Source: Desulfobacteraceae bacterium (GTDB lineage: Bacteria; Desulfobacterota; Desulfobacteria; Desulfobacterales; Desulfosarcinaceae). From it: a stretch of DNA of 55,446 nt. The stretch lies in the NCBI GenBank assembly GCA_024230435.1, contig JAAERL010000628.1, positions 1 to 55,446 of the forward strand, read 5' to 3'. Under the pieces are notes generated by a model. The model ran no database searches, was not told the origin of the DNA, and saw nothing but the letters and a program-made list of their open reading frames with translations. This document shows positions 8,159 through 17,648 of this stretch, in pieces; the first letter of the stretch is position 1; the number at the start of each line of letters is the position of its first letter. The translations under genes and the position numbers were made by a program.

Positions 8159-9958
8159 TTATGATTCCGAATCCGTTTTGAGCACGGCCAGAAAGGCGCT
8201 TTGCGGGAGCATGACTTTGCCTACCATTTTCATGCGCTTTTTGCCTTTCTTTTGTTTTTCCAAAAGTTTGCGTTTACGGGAGATATCTCCGCCGTAACAT
8301 TTTGCCGTGACGTCTTTTCGAAACGGATTGACCGTAGAACGGGAAATGATTTTTCCGCCCACGGCGCCCTGGATGGCGATTTTAAACATTTGGCGCGGAA
8401 TTTCATCTTTAAGTCTTTCGCAGGCTATGCGTCCGCGTTGTTGGGCACGGTCTTCGTGAACCAATTGCGACAGGGCGTCCACGCGTTCCCCATTGATAAG
8501 AATATCGAGTTTTACCAGTTTGCTGATCCGATAATCGATGATTTCATAGTCAAAGGAGCCATAGCCCTGGGTTACGGTCTTTAGTTTGTCATAAAAATCG
8601 TATATTACTTCAGACAGCGGTATTTCAAAGATCATTTCAATACGGCTGCTGGTCAGGTATTGGTAGTTTTTATTGATTCCCCGGCGTTCCAGGCACAGTT
8701 TCATCACGGCTCCCATATATTTGTCCGGTACGATGATGCTGGCTTTGATAAAGGGTTCCAGGGACTGCTCAATGGTTGTGGGGTCGGGATAAAGGGCCGG
8801 ATTGTCCACAATGTGCTCACTGCCATCGTTAAGGATGATTTTGTATTGAACCGAGGGCACGGTCAGGATAATGGACTGGTCAAATTCGCGCTCCAGTCTT
8901 TCCTGGACAACTTCCAGGTGCAATAGCCCTAAAAAGCCGCATCGAAACCCGAAGCCTAAAGCGACCGAGGTATCTTTTTCGTAGATCAGAGAGGCGTCGT
9001 TTAGTTTAAGCTTTTCCAAGGCTACGGTCAGTTCCGAGTAATCATCGGCTGCAATGGGGTAAATGGAGGCAAAGACAACGGGTTTGGCTTCTTTGAATCC
9101 GGACATGGGAACGCTGCACGGCTTTGCATCCAAGGTGATCGTGTCGCCGCAACGAGTGTCGCTCACCGTTTTAATACCGGCAATCAAGTAGCCGACCTGT
9201 CCTGCGGTGATTTCTTTGCTGGGGTTGCGCACGATCTGAAACAGGCCAACTTCCTCAACCTTATATGTGGCGTTGTTGGACATGAACCGAATCTGATCAC
9301 CGGCTTTGATGCGGCCGTCAATTACCCTGAAATGAACAATGGTGCCGCGGAACGGATCGTAATGAGAGTCAAAGATCAGCGCTTTCAGGGGGGCGTCCGG
9401 GTCTGCTTGGGGGGGCGGCAGTTTTTCAATGACCGCTTCCATGACTTCGGCAATGCCGATGCCTTCTTTGGCGGATGCGAGGATTGCGGACTTGGAATCC
9501 AACCCCAGGTCATCTTCAATTTGTTTTTTAACGCGCTCGATATCGGCCGAGGGCAAATCGATTTTATTGATAACGGGTATGATCTCCAAATCATGCTCCA
9601 GGGCCAGGAAAAGATTTGCAAGGGTCTGGGCCTCAACCCCCTGGCTGGCGTCAATGAGCAACAGCGCTCCTTCGCAGGAGGCAAGGGCGCGGGAGACTTC
9701 ATATGTGAAATCCACATGGCCGGGTGTATCAATCAGATTGAGATGATACTGCTTGCCGTTATTTGCTTTATAAGGTAGACATACTGTCTGGCTTTTTATT
9801 GTAATGCCCCGTTCACGTTCAATATCCATATTATCTAGGATTTGGTCCTGGAAGTTACGGTCTGAAACGATGTCTGTGGCTTGGATCATGCGGTCCGACA
9901 AAGTGGATTTGCCATGATCAATGTGGGCTATGATACTAAAGTTTCTAATTTCTTTCAT
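8159..9958 (-). CDS. lepA: Elongation factor 4 (back-translocating GTPase)
   Basis: 599 residues, the normal LepA length. It starts MKEIRNFSIIAHIDHGKST with the G1 motif, then RERGITIKSQT (G2), DTPGHVDF (G3) and NKIDLP (G4). The LepA-specific C-terminal domain is present (LEKQKKGKKRMK near the end). It binds the ribosome and GTP and affects elongation under stress. The gene is a single unit here, with a candidate promoter upstream; lepB does not follow, unlike in many bacteria. Confidence 0.97.
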   Translation of the reverse strand: MKEIRNFSIIAHIDHGKSTLSDRMIQATDIVSDRNFQDQILDNMDIERERGITIKSQTVCLPYKANNGKQYHLNLIDTPGHVDFTYEVSRALASCEGALLLIDASQGVEAQTLANLFLALEHDLEIIPVINKIDLPSADIERVKKQIEDDLGLDSKSAILASAKEGIGIAEVMEAVIEKLPPPQADPDAPLKALIFDSHYDPFRGTIVHFRVIDGRIKAGDQIRFMSNNATYKVEEVGLFQIVRNPSKEITAGQVGYLIAGIKTVSDTRCGDTITLDAKPCSVPMSGFKEAKPVVFASIYPIAADDYSELTVALEKLKLNDASLIYEKDTSVALGFGFRCGFLGLLHLEVVQERLEREFDQSIILTVPSVQYKIILNDGSEHIVDNPALYPDPTTIEQSLEPFIKASIIVPDKYMGAVMKLCLERRGINKNYQYLTSSRIEMIFEIPLSEVIYDFYDKLKTVTQGYGSFDYEIIDYRISKLVKLDILINGERVDALSQLVHEDRAQQRGRIACERLKDEIPRQMFKIAIQGAVGGKIISRSTVNPFRKDVTAKCYGGDISRKRKLLEKQKKGKKRMKMVGKVMLPQSAFLAVLKTDSES

Positions 9959-10053
9959 GGAGTATACATTTTTCGGAAAGGCGGCTGATTTTAAAAGCCG
10001 GTTGACTTCATAATTGTGAATCGATATATTATGCCAATTAGTGAAATTTATTT

Positions 10054-10082
10054 TAGTATCAGATTGTTTTGTGATATGTCAA
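10054..10082 (-). promoter_or_regulatory. Candidate sigma-70 promoter for lepA
   Basis: Reading the minus strand, TTGACA (10082-10077) is followed after 17 bases by ATACTA (10059-10054), about 95 bp before the lepA start. The -35 is perfect; the -10 is a moderate match. Confidence 0.45.
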
Positions 10083-10174
10083 CTGCTAAAGTGCTCAGTA
10101 AGGGAAAGGTATAGACAAGTGCCGGATATTAATAAGTGTTGCCGGCAAGCGGATGGCAAAGGAAGTATCAACTG

Positions 10175-11086
10175 ATGGAGGCACACATCCTAATAGTAGA
10201 CGATGATGCCGCTATTCGTGATTCAATGCACGAATTTGTTGAAATGTCGGGGTATTTATCATCGACGGCTGCAAGTGCCGAGCAAGCTCTTGAAGCTCTT
10301 GACAACGACAACATCGATGTCGTCATTACCGATATTATGCTTCCCGGTATGGATGGGCTTGAACTTACTGATCATATCAAAAAGAATCATGATATCGATG
10401 TCATTGTAATGACCGGTTACAGCGGTGATTACTCCTATGAAGAGGCTATCAGCAAAGGCGCAAGCGACTTTGTTTTTAAACCTGTTCGTTTTGAAGAGCT
10501 TTTACTGCGTTTGCGACGTGTGCTTAAAGAACGCACTCTGACCCAGGAACGGGTTCATATGCTCGAAAAGCTTAAAAAACTTTCTATTACAGACGGTTTG
10601 ACCAAGCTATACAACTCACGCTATTTTTACAATCAACTCAAAACCGAAATCGAACGTACTGAGCGATATGAACGCCCCTTGAGCTTGTTGTTGCTCGATA
10701 TCGATAAATTCAAGGAATACAATGATAATTACGGTCATCTGGAAGGTGACCAGGTCTTGCTACGCCTTGGCAACGTAATTAAGAGCTGCCTGCGCAAGAT
10801 GGATTCGGCTTACCGGTACGGAGGCGAGGAGTTCACGGTTATTTTACCCGAAACCGAAGGAGAGGAATCCGCAACGGTGGCCGAGAGAATCCGGGCGTGC
10901 GTTGAGGAAGAGCGGTTTTATCCGAAGGATGAAAATACGCAGGTTTCCATTACGATCAGCATTGGGGTTACCGAATACCATTTGGATGAAGATGTTGCCA
11001 TTTTTGTCCAACGCGCAGACAGGGCTATGTATCTTTCCAAACAGTCGGGCCGGAACAGGGTTTCTTGTTTATTTGCAAGCAAGTAG
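10175..11086 (+). CDS. Response regulator with diguanylate cyclase (GGDEF) output domain
   Basis: 303 residues from the ATG at 10175, preceded by AGGAAG; an upstream GTG at 10136 lacks a site. The receiver domain (1-120) has acidic residues D10-D11, phospho-acceptor D53 (ITDIMLPGMD) and K102. The GGDEF domain (140-300) has an active-site GGEEF (216-220), and the product-feedback I-site RxxD at R207-D210 is intact, exactly five residues before it. Predicted to make cyclic di-GMP when phosphorylated and to be inhibited by its product. No sensor kinase is adjacent. Similar in layout to PleD-like single-receiver cyclases. Confidence 0.93.
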   Translation: MEAHILIVDDDAAIRDSMHEFVEMSGYLSSTAASAEQALEALDNDNIDVVITDIMLPGMDGLELTDHIKKNHDIDVIVMTGYSGDYSYEEAISKGASDFVFKPVRFEELLLRLRRVLKERTLTQERVHMLEKLKKLSITDGLTKLYNSRYFYNQLKTEIERTERYERPLSLLLLDIDKFKEYNDNYGHLEGDQVLLRLGNVIKSCLRKMDSAYRYGGEEFTVILPETEGEESATVAERIRACVEEERFYPKDENTQVSITISIGVTEYHLDEDVAIFVQRADRAMYLSKQSGRNRVSCLFASK

Positions 11087-11198
11087 GTGCAGCGCGGATA
11101 AATCCGGCGATGTTCGTTTTTGCTATCTTTTTTTATTTTTTTTCGTCATCTTTCACCAGTTCAGTCATGTGCAGTAAAAATCGTTTGTTCCAAATTCA

Positions 11199-11364
11199 TT
11201 AGGCGATTGGCGGAAAAGAATATACCATATTGGGCTTCGATTTTTTTTCGTCTTCAAGGCATGCCAAGGTTTGCATACTTAACGTATTCGCACCTTTGGC
11301 ATAACACACAAGACGGGAAAAAAGACATGCAAGATGGTATATTATTTAACTGTAAATCGCCTTA
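11199..11364. repeat. Foldback repeat family A, copy 5 (opposite orientation to copies 2, 4, 6, 9)
   Basis: Starts TTAGGCGATTGGCGG and ends AAATCGCCTTA. Located between two plus-strand genes, 113 bp after the GGDEF stop. The reading frame across it gives the same peptide seen in copy 1, because the repeat itself is open in that frame. Confidence 0.9.
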
Positions 11365-11471
11365 GTTCTTGTCCATTCAGAAACAGCCAATTTGACCTAC
11401 AGCTTCCACGAATCTGATTTTTTTTCACGTTTTAATCTCAATCCAATACTCTTAACCCTAAAGTTTGTTTT

Positions 11472-12503
11472 ATGTCTGGATCTGGTTTCAAGATTGTCAG
11501 CAAAACAACGAATCGTCGGCAGAGTCTTATCAGTATAGTGCTGATCGGGTTGCTGGCAGTTATTGGCGTTAGTATGCTGGTTATCCAATCCCGTTATGAT
11601 CCATCAGCCTGGCGCGTTGATCCAACCGCCGGTCTGCAGGCAGCGCTACCCGGCAATTATTTGGAAACTCCTGCGCAAACACAAGCATTGGAGGCCATAG
11701 GGTTTAAACCCTTGTCTACGATTGAAAGCTATGATGCCGGCGCCTTGTCCGATAAAATCAATGGAAAAGCCGAACTGTATCTGGCAGCCGGTTTTCAGCG
11801 TCTGGAAACCCGGCGTTACGCCTTGCCAGAGAATCCAGGGCTTTGGATGGAGCGTTATATTTATGAGATGGATGATTATAGTAATGCGTTTGCAGTGTTT
11901 AGCGCTCAAAGAAGAACGGCAAGCGAGCCCCTTGATCTGACCGCAGATGCCTACAAATCGGCAAATGGCCTGTTTTTTGTTCACGGTCCTTTTTATGTTG
12001 AAATGATTGCTTCGGGCGTATCCCAACAGCTTTTAACGAAAATGACCGAAGCCGCAAAGCAGTTTGTCAAAGCCCACAGCGTTGCAGAAAAAAAACTCAA
12101 TGAAATAGATTTGCTGCCAAACCAAAATCGCATCGCCGATAGCGAAATCCTGGTTGCTGAAAACGCATTTGGCATCGATGGATTTAACCAGGTCTACAGC
12201 GCACGCTATAAATGGGAACAAGACGAGGCCACCGGATTTATCACCAGGCGCAATACGGCCGAAGAAGCCCAAAAACAGGCACGCGAATTTGCGGATTATT
12301 TTCTCAATTATGGTGGTGAAGCTGTGGCGTCGCCTGATACCGGGTCAAAGATGTCTATTTTTTTTATATTGGATTTTTACGAGATCGTTTTTTCCGAAGG
12401 CGATTATACCGGTGGTGTTCACGAGGCGACAGACCTGGATAAGGCCGTTTTTCTGGCAGGCGAAATCCAAAACGCCATTAGGGAGTTTTCTCGTGCAGAT
12501 TAA
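11472..12503 (+). CDS. Membrane-anchored DUF6599-like protein
   Basis: 343 residues. One N-terminal membrane helix (residues about 19-39, LISIVLIGLLAVIGVSMLVI) anchors a large outer domain. The pattern of YIYEMDDYSNAFAVFS and the repeated F(A)DYFLNYGGEA segment resembles the DUF6599 family found beside DUF362 proteins in deltaproteobacteria; the name is from memory and is moderately sure. Function is unknown. It is the first gene of a four-gene operon, and its stop is overlapped 11 bp by the next start. No strong ribosome site is seen before its ATG. Confidence 0.7.
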   Translation: MSGSGFKIVSKTTNRRQSLISIVLIGLLAVIGVSMLVIQSRYDPSAWRVDPTAGLQAALPGNYLETPAQTQALEAIGFKPLSTIESYDAGALSDKINGKAELYLAAGFQRLETRRYALPENPGLWMERYIYEMDDYSNAFAVFSAQRRTASEPLDLTADAYKSANGLFFVHGPFYVEMIASGVSQQLLTKMTEAAKQFVKAHSVAEKKLNEIDLLPNQNRIADSEILVAENAFGIDGFNQVYSARYKWEQDEATGFITRRNTAEEAQKQAREFADYFLNYGGEAVASPDTGSKMSIFFILDFYEIVFSEGDYTGGVHEATDLDKAVFLAGEIQNAIREFSRAD

Positions 12504-13500
12504 AACACCAGAAGATCAGGTGGATCGCCGGAGCTTTATCCGCAGGCTCTTAAAAGCCTCATTCATTGCTTCGGGCATGGGCGCAACGGGTTTGGCTTTT
12601 TGGGATCGCAAAGGCCCCGGCCGGTTTGACAGCCAAACATCCTCGCCGCTGCTGCCATCTTTTGCCCTGCCGGAAAAAAAGCCCGCAATGGCAGTGGTCA
12701 GGGGTAATGATCGGGGCAAGTGTCTGGAATTGGCCATTAAGGCCATAGGGGGAATATCGTCTTTTATTCGGCCCGGTGATCGAGTTTTGCTCAAGGTCAA
12801 TGCTGCGTTTGCCACACCGCCTTTTTTAGGGGCCACAACACACCCTGAATGTGTAACGCATATGACAAAGCTGTGTTTAAAGGCAGGCGCAGCATCCGTG
12901 TCGGTGACCGATAACCCGATAAATGATCCGGTCAGTTGCTTTGAGTTGACCGGCATAGCTCCGGGCGCCCGGTCCGCCGGAGCAACAGTGGTGCTGCCCA
13001 CTGAAAATCAGTTTGAAACCTACACAGTCCCCAATGGCCGTTTGATCAGTAACTGGCCGGTACTATGCAAACCCTTACGGCAGGTGAACAAGGTCATCGG
13101 CCTGGCCCCGGTCAAGGATCATCACCGCAGCGGGGCTTCCATGACCCTGAAAAACTGGTACGGTTTGCTGGGCGGGCGCCGCAACTTGTTTCATCAACAA
13201 ATACACGCCATTATTTCTGAACTGGGCCAATTGATTCATCCAACCCTGGTTATTCTGGACGGTATCACCTCAATGATGACCAATGGGCCTACGGGAGGCT
13301 CGCTGGATGATTTAAAAGCCACTAAAACCCTGATTGCGGGAACTGACCAGGTGGCAGTCGACAGCTTTGGAGCCACTTTACTGGGCAAAACGGCCAACGA
13401 TTTGCCTCATCTGCTTATGGCGCAGCAAGCCGGTATCGGCACAGTAGATTACCAGTTGCTGAAACCGGTTATGATTACACAATCATCCCCGGCGGGATAA
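12493..13500 (+). CDS. DUF362 protein with Tat signal
   Basis: 335 residues from a GTG start inside the end of the preceding gene, chosen because AGGGAG lies about 8 bases upstream and the Tat motif DRRSFIRR (11-18) follows at once; longer frames are artefacts. The rest is a DUF362 domain (DRVLLKVNAAFATPPFLGA, and VKDHHRSGASMTLKNWYGLL, where a usual HxxxG-type segment sits). The family is often linked to iron-sulfur or redox proteins, and its reaction is unknown. Probably exported folded. It ends 7 bp before the polyferredoxin gene. Confidence 0.85.
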   Translation: MQIKTPEDQVDRRSFIRRLLKASFIASGMGATGLAFWDRKGPGRFDSQTSSPLLPSFALPEKKPAMAVVRGNDRGKCLELAIKAIGGISSFIRPGDRVLLKVNAAFATPPFLGATTHPECVTHMTKLCLKAGAASVSVTDNPINDPVSCFELTGIAPGARSAGATVVLPTENQFETYTVPNGRLISNWPVLCKPLRQVNKVIGLAPVKDHHRSGASMTLKNWYGLLGGRRNLFHQQIHAIISELGQLIHPTLVILDGITSMMTNGPTGGSLDDLKATKTLIAGTDQVAVDSFGATLLGKTANDLPHLLMAQQAGIGTVDYQLLKPVMITQSSPAG

Positions 13501-13507
13501 ATCAAAA

Positions 13508-15442
13508 ATGTCCATTATCACTACACGCCGCATCTGCCAGATTTTTTTTATGATTCTTTTTATCTGGTTTTGTGTGGTTACTACGCTAGGAGAACAGGTC
13601 TGGCAATTACGAGGCTGGCCGGTAAACTGGCTGATGGAATTGGACCCGCTGACAGGGCTGGGAGTTTTGCTGGCTACTCATAGTTTATACGCCGGTTTGG
13701 CATGGGGTCTTTTATCCATGATGCTCACGGTCTTTTTGGGCAGATTCTTCTGTGGATGGATTTGCCCCCTGGGAACCGTGCTGCAACTTGCCGGGTACCT
13801 GGGAAAAATGAGAATCAAACAAGCGCTCAGAGTTAAACGCAACAGGCCCCATCCGGCTCAAAAGATAAAATATGTTTTATTGTTGTTTCTTTTGGCTGCA
13901 GCCTCGGCGGAAATGATCCGTTTTGTTTTTTCAGCTTCACGGCAGGCGCCGTTGTTGTTTTGGCTCATTTTTAGTGTTTTGTTCTTATGTCTGTGTGCGG
14001 CGGTTTATCTGAAATGGATAGCCTCCAAGCGGACCGTTTTTTTTATCCTCGGCGCGGTTGTTTTATGCGGTTTAGGTATCGCCTGGCTGCCTGCGGGTAC
14101 GTCCTGGCCGGCGGCTTCATTGCAAAGCGGTTTGCTGGACCCGCTGCCTTTGATTTACCGGTCATTTAATCTGGTTCTTGCGCCCATAGCGGATTCACCT
14201 GTTCGTCTTACTTCAGCAACTAACCGGTTTTATGACGGATCGGCATCGATTGGCATTTTGTTTTTGGCCATTGTGTTGATGGGCTTTAGAATTCCCAGGT
14301 TTTATTGCCGTTTTATTTGTCCGACAGGAGCATTGTTCGGTCTTTTAAGCCGGTGGGCGCTTTGGCGCATCACCAAGCTGGAGAACCGGTGCCAGGGTTG
14401 CCAGCAGTGCGAAGCCTTCTGTGAAGGGGCTTGCGCACCGGCTGAGGCTCTTCAGGCCCATGAATGTGTCTTGTGTTTCAATTGCCAGGATCAATGCCGT
14501 GATGCGCAAATCGTTTTTACCTCCCGGCCTTTGACCGGAGGACATCGTTATGCACCGGATTTAGCCCGGCGGGATGTGCTGATTGCCTCAGCAGCGGGGC
14601 TGGCCGCAGTTCCCATGTTACGGTTGAACGGCCGGTTGAAATCCAACTGGGACTCGCGGTTAATTCGTCCGCCCGGAGCGCTTGATGAGAGCGCTTTTTT
14701 AAACCGTTGCATCAAGTGCGGACAATGTATGCGCATATGCCCCGCCAATGTGATTGCGCCCGCTTTGTTTCAGGCCGGGATTGAAGGGTTGTGGACCCCG
14801 GTATTGAATTTCAAATCAGGTACAAGCGGGTGTCAGTTCAATTGTGTGGCCTGTGGTTATATTTGCCCCACATCGGCCATCCGGCCCATATCGGTTCAGG
14901 AGCGTCAGGGCACGGGAGCGTATAAAAAAATGGGGCCCATTCGCATCGGCACGGCGTTTATTGACCGGGGCCGCTGCCTGCCCTGGTCAATGGATACCCC
15001 TTGCATTGTGTGCCAGGAGAATTGCCCGGTGAGCCCCAAGGCCATATTTACACGAATTGTCTACCGTCCCATCCGTCAGGCAAGCTTTACGATTAAAGCG
15101 GTCCGGGAATCGCGGCTTTCACTCGAGGACAATAACGTTGCTTTAGATCACCTGGCTACGGGTGATTATTATTGCCGTATTGAACAACAACCCCTGCGGC
15201 CTATCGTGGCGGTTGTTGAAAATCAATTATTGCTTGCATCGGAACCGGCTTGGCGCCAAACACCGCAACCGGTCGGTAAAGTGACAATCGTGGTGCGGCT
15301 GCAACAGCCCTACATTGATCCGCGGCAGTGTATCGGATGCGGCGTGTGTGAGCATGAGTGCCCGGTACACGGGTTAAGGGCTGTCCGGGTCCGGGGCGAA
15401 AACGAATCGCGCACCCGGCGTCACCGGCTAACGGCTTCATAA
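13508..15442 (+). CDS. Membrane polyferredoxin (NapH-like membrane part fused to NapG-like clusters)
   Basis: 644 residues. The N-terminal half has about six membrane helices and two short cysteine motifs at helix ends, CGWICPLGT and CRFICPTGA, as in NapH/NosR/RdxA proteins. After these come CQGCQQCEAFCEGAC and CVLCFNCQDQC, then a second part with CIKCGQCMRICP, CVACGYICP, CIVCQENCP and, near the end, CIGCGVCEHECP. A Tat-like RRDVLIASAAG segment sits at the junction, as in NapG. It would move electrons across or along the membrane, perhaps to the exported partners DUF362 and aldo-keto reductase. This looks like a NapH-NapG fusion, but nap genes are absent. Confidence 0.88.
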   Translation: MSIITTRRICQIFFMILFIWFCVVTTLGEQVWQLRGWPVNWLMELDPLTGLGVLLATHSLYAGLAWGLLSMMLTVFLGRFFCGWICPLGTVLQLAGYLGKMRIKQALRVKRNRPHPAQKIKYVLLLFLLAAASAEMIRFVFSASRQAPLLFWLIFSVLFLCLCAAVYLKWIASKRTVFFILGAVVLCGLGIAWLPAGTSWPAASLQSGLLDPLPLIYRSFNLVLAPIADSPVRLTSATNRFYDGSASIGILFLAIVLMGFRIPRFYCRFICPTGALFGLLSRWALWRITKLENRCQGCQQCEAFCEGACAPAEALQAHECVLCFNCQDQCRDAQIVFTSRPLTGGHRYAPDLARRDVLIASAAGLAAVPMLRLNGRLKSNWDSRLIRPPGALDESAFLNRCIKCGQCMRICPANVIAPALFQAGIEGLWTPVLNFKSGTSGCQFNCVACGYICPTSAIRPISVQERQGTGAYKKMGPIRIGTAFIDRGRCLPWSMDTPCIVCQENCPVSPKAIFTRIVYRPIRQASFTIKAVRESRLSLEDNNVALDHLATGDYYCRIEQQPLRPIVAVVENQLLLASEPAWRQTPQPVGKVTIVVRLQQPYIDPRQCIGCGVCEHECPVHGLRAVRVRGENESRTRRHRLTAS

Positions 15443-15506
15443 GAGCCGGTTTAAAAATTCCAAACAGGCAATAAAATTCATTTGCATTCATGAAAGGAGA
15501 AAAAAG

Positions 15507-16727
15507 ATGAAGAAAAGTGAAAAGGGTTGTTCCCGGCGCAATTTTTTAAAAATTGCCGGTGCGGCCGGCGCAGGATCTTTAATACTTTCCAATGCGCATG
15601 CAAGCCTGGAAAAAACCGGCGTTTTGGCGGCTAAAAACGCTGAGCCGATGAAAGTGCCCACACGATCTTTTGGCCGCAGCCGCCGTGAAGTCTCTATTTT
15701 GTCTCTGGGGGGCATGTTCGACCTTTCGGCCAACCAATTGATGCTCAAACAAGCCATTAAATGGGGGGTTACTTATTGGGACACGGCAGATTGTTATCAT
15801 CGCGGCAGCGAACGGGGTATCGGCAAATATTTTGAAAGAAATCCAAAGGACCGTGAAAAGATATTTCTGGTATCAAAATCCGACAATCGTGATCCCGAAG
15901 GGATGAGCAAACTACTGGAGCGTTCCCTGAAACGTTTGAAAACATCCTATCTTGACTTATATTTTGTGCACGCAATCAGAAGTATTTCCGAACTTGATGA
16001 CAATACCCGCCGCTGGGCGCAAAAAGCCAAGGCTGAGAAAAAAATACGGCTTTTCGGATTCAGCACTCATTCCAACATGGAGCAATGCATGCTCGAGGCC
16101 GCCAAGCTGGACTGGATCGACGGGATTATGATGACCTATAATTTCAGAAATCTGAATACGCCTTTGATGAAGAAGGCGCTCGATGCCTGTTACAACGCCG
16201 GTATTGGTTTAACTGCAATGAAAACCCAGGGAAGCCGCACTTATTGGAAAAAAGCAAACGAAGAGCCGTTAAAGATCTATGAAAAAGAAGGGCTGACCAT
16301 CGAGCAGGCCAAGCTCGCGTTAGTGTGGGAAAATCCTAAGATATCGGCAATTTGTTCCCAAATGGATACCATGAAGCTGCTCCAGGCAAACGTGGAAGCC
16401 GCCGTCAGGAAAAAAGCGCTGTCATCACACACAAAAGATCTGCTTGAGCGATATGCCTTAGAAACCTCCGGCGAATATTGTGCAGGCTGCAGCGATATTT
16501 GTGAATCGGCATGCGGCAATATCGCCAGGGTCACTGATATCATGCGCCATCACATGTATAACCGAAGCTATGGCAAGCCTGAATGGGCGCGTGAATACTT
16601 TGAGCATATGCCCCGGCAGGTTCGTTTGAAATTGGCCCAAACGGATTTTGAACAAGCCGAAAAACGCTGTCCCAACAAGCTGCCCATAACACAACTGGTC
16701 AGGCAAGCGTTGGATGATTATTTGTAG
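15507..16727 (+). CDS. Tat-exported aldo/keto reductase with C-terminal Cys cluster
   Basis: 406 residues. The Tat signal is CSRRNFLKIAGAAGAG (8-23). The aldo-keto reductase barrel has the full catalytic tetrad D92, Y97 (WDTADCYHRGSE), K124 (LVSKSD) and H155 (LYFVHAIRS). At the C-terminus YCAGCSDICESACG has the spacing of an iron-sulfur ligand set, as in the ferredoxin-type members of this family. The ribosome site is AAAGGAG. As last gene of the operon it is a likely soluble redox partner of the polyferredoxin; the substrate is unknown. Export of an NAD(P)H-type reductase suggests another electron donor, which is an inference. Confidence 0.88.
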   Translation: MKKSEKGCSRRNFLKIAGAAGAGSLILSNAHASLEKTGVLAAKNAEPMKVPTRSFGRSRREVSILSLGGMFDLSANQLMLKQAIKWGVTYWDTADCYHRGSERGIGKYFERNPKDREKIFLVSKSDNRDPEGMSKLLERSLKRLKTSYLDLYFVHAIRSISELDDNTRRWAQKAKAEKKIRLFGFSTHSNMEQCMLEAAKLDWIDGIMMTYNFRNLNTPLMKKALDACYNAGIGLTAMKTQGSRTYWKKANEEPLKIYEKEGLTIEQAKLALVWENPKISAICSQMDTMKLLQANVEAAVRKKALSSHTKDLLERYALETSGEYCAGCSDICESACGNIARVTDIMRHHMYNRSYGKPEWAREYFEHMPRQVRLKLAQTDFEQAEKRCPNKLPITQLVRQALDDYL

Positions 16728-16773
16728 AACAGTTGTATTTGTCTGGCATTTATATCAATGCAATGCCCGGTGT

Positions 16774-17193
16774 TTACTCTTTTATCAATTCTTCATAAGC
16801 CGCCTTGATTTGTTTAAAACGTTGATCGGCCAGGCTCTGGAATTCTTCTCCGAGGTGAGAGACTTTGTCGGGATGGTATTGATTGGCCAGTTTGATATAG
16901 GCGCTCCGGATTTCCTGGCGGGATGCGGTCTCCGCCACATCTAATACTTCATACGGGGTTTTGGCGGCGGAACCGGATTTCGGCCCGGCATGCGGCTGCT
17001 TTTCGCGCCGGTATTGAGTATTGCTGTCCGGTTTGTATTGATATTGAGGCTGGAACACACGTTTTGCATAGCGGTATACCAAAAATACTGCGATGATATC
17101 ATCTAAATATCCTGCGACTCCCAAAAAATCAGGAATCAGGTCAAACTGCGATATCACATAAAGCAGGACTATAATTATCCAGAACCAGACCAT
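16774..17193 (-). CDS. DUF1232 (YkvA-like) / DnaJ-domain fusion protein
   Basis: 139 residues. The N-terminal 45 residues match the DUF1232 membrane motif (SQFDLIPDFLGVAGYLDDI). The C-terminal 65 are a J-domain: YEVLDVAETASRQEIRSAY, the HPD tripeptide in NQYHPDKVSHLG, and KQIKAAYEELI. It should tether Hsp70 stimulation to the membrane. It ends convergent with the aldo-keto reductase (46 bp apart) and lies downstream of the holin-like gene, possibly co-transcribed with it. Confidence 0.88.
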   Translation of the reverse strand: MVWFWIIIVLLYVISQFDLIPDFLGVAGYLDDIIAVFLVYRYAKRVFQPQYQYKPDSNTQYRREKQPHAGPKSGSAAKTPYEVLDVAETASRQEIRSAYIKLANQYHPDKVSHLGEEFQSLADQRFKQIKAAYEELIKE

Positions 17194-17215
17194 ATGGAAT
17201 TATTCCAAGCGATTA

Positions 17216-17593
17216 TTATTGTTTTTTCAGAACGATTACACCCACTTTACCGTTTTCATTAATTAAGGAGTTTAATCCCCAACTTGCCAGGCTGATAATC
17301 AATGAGCCGAAGACAGCGGCCCAGAAATTTTGGACATAAAACCCGCTGATGACGCTGGAAACCATTTGCAGCAAGATTGCATTGATTACAAAGGTGAATA
17401 ATCCCAGGGTAAGAATGTTAAGCGGAAGGGTCAGCAATAATGCAATGGGCCTGAGAAAAGCGTTCAGGATCCCGAGAATAGCTGCAGCAGCCAGGGCGCT
17501 GAAAAATCCGTTTACTTCAATGCCATTGAGAAGAAAAGACGCCACTAATATTGCAACCGTTAATATCAGCCAGCGCAACGCTAATCCGCGCAT
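17216..17593 (-). CDS. Phage-holin-family (YvlD-like) membrane protein
   Basis: 125 residues with four hydrophobic helices. Family signature: AAAAILGILNAFLRPIALLL, then LPLNILTLGLFTFVINAILL. Despite the family name these are mostly chromosomal proteins of unknown role, not phage lysis genes, and no phage gene is near. It has GGAGG just before its start. A copy of foldback repeat A lies about 55 bp upstream. Confidence 0.9.
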   Translation of the reverse strand: MRGLALRWLILTVAILVASFLLNGIEVNGFFSALAAAAILGILNAFLRPIALLLTLPLNILTLGLFTFVINAILLQMVSSVISGFYVQNFWAAVFGSLIISLASWGLNSLINENGKVGVIVLKKQ

Positions 17594-17648
17594 AAAAACC
17601 TCCTAATGTATTTTAGCCTATGCCATTTCGTCAGGTGCTTCCAAGGCC

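Noticed and set aside
12154-12492. N-terminal extension of the DUF362 protein
   Set aside because: It lies wholly inside the DUF6599-like gene in another frame; the GTG at 12493 has a ribosome site and is followed at once by a Tat signal.
17216-17593. Phage origin suggested by the holin-like protein
   Set aside because: YvlD-type holin-family proteins are common chromosomal genes, and no other phage gene is present.
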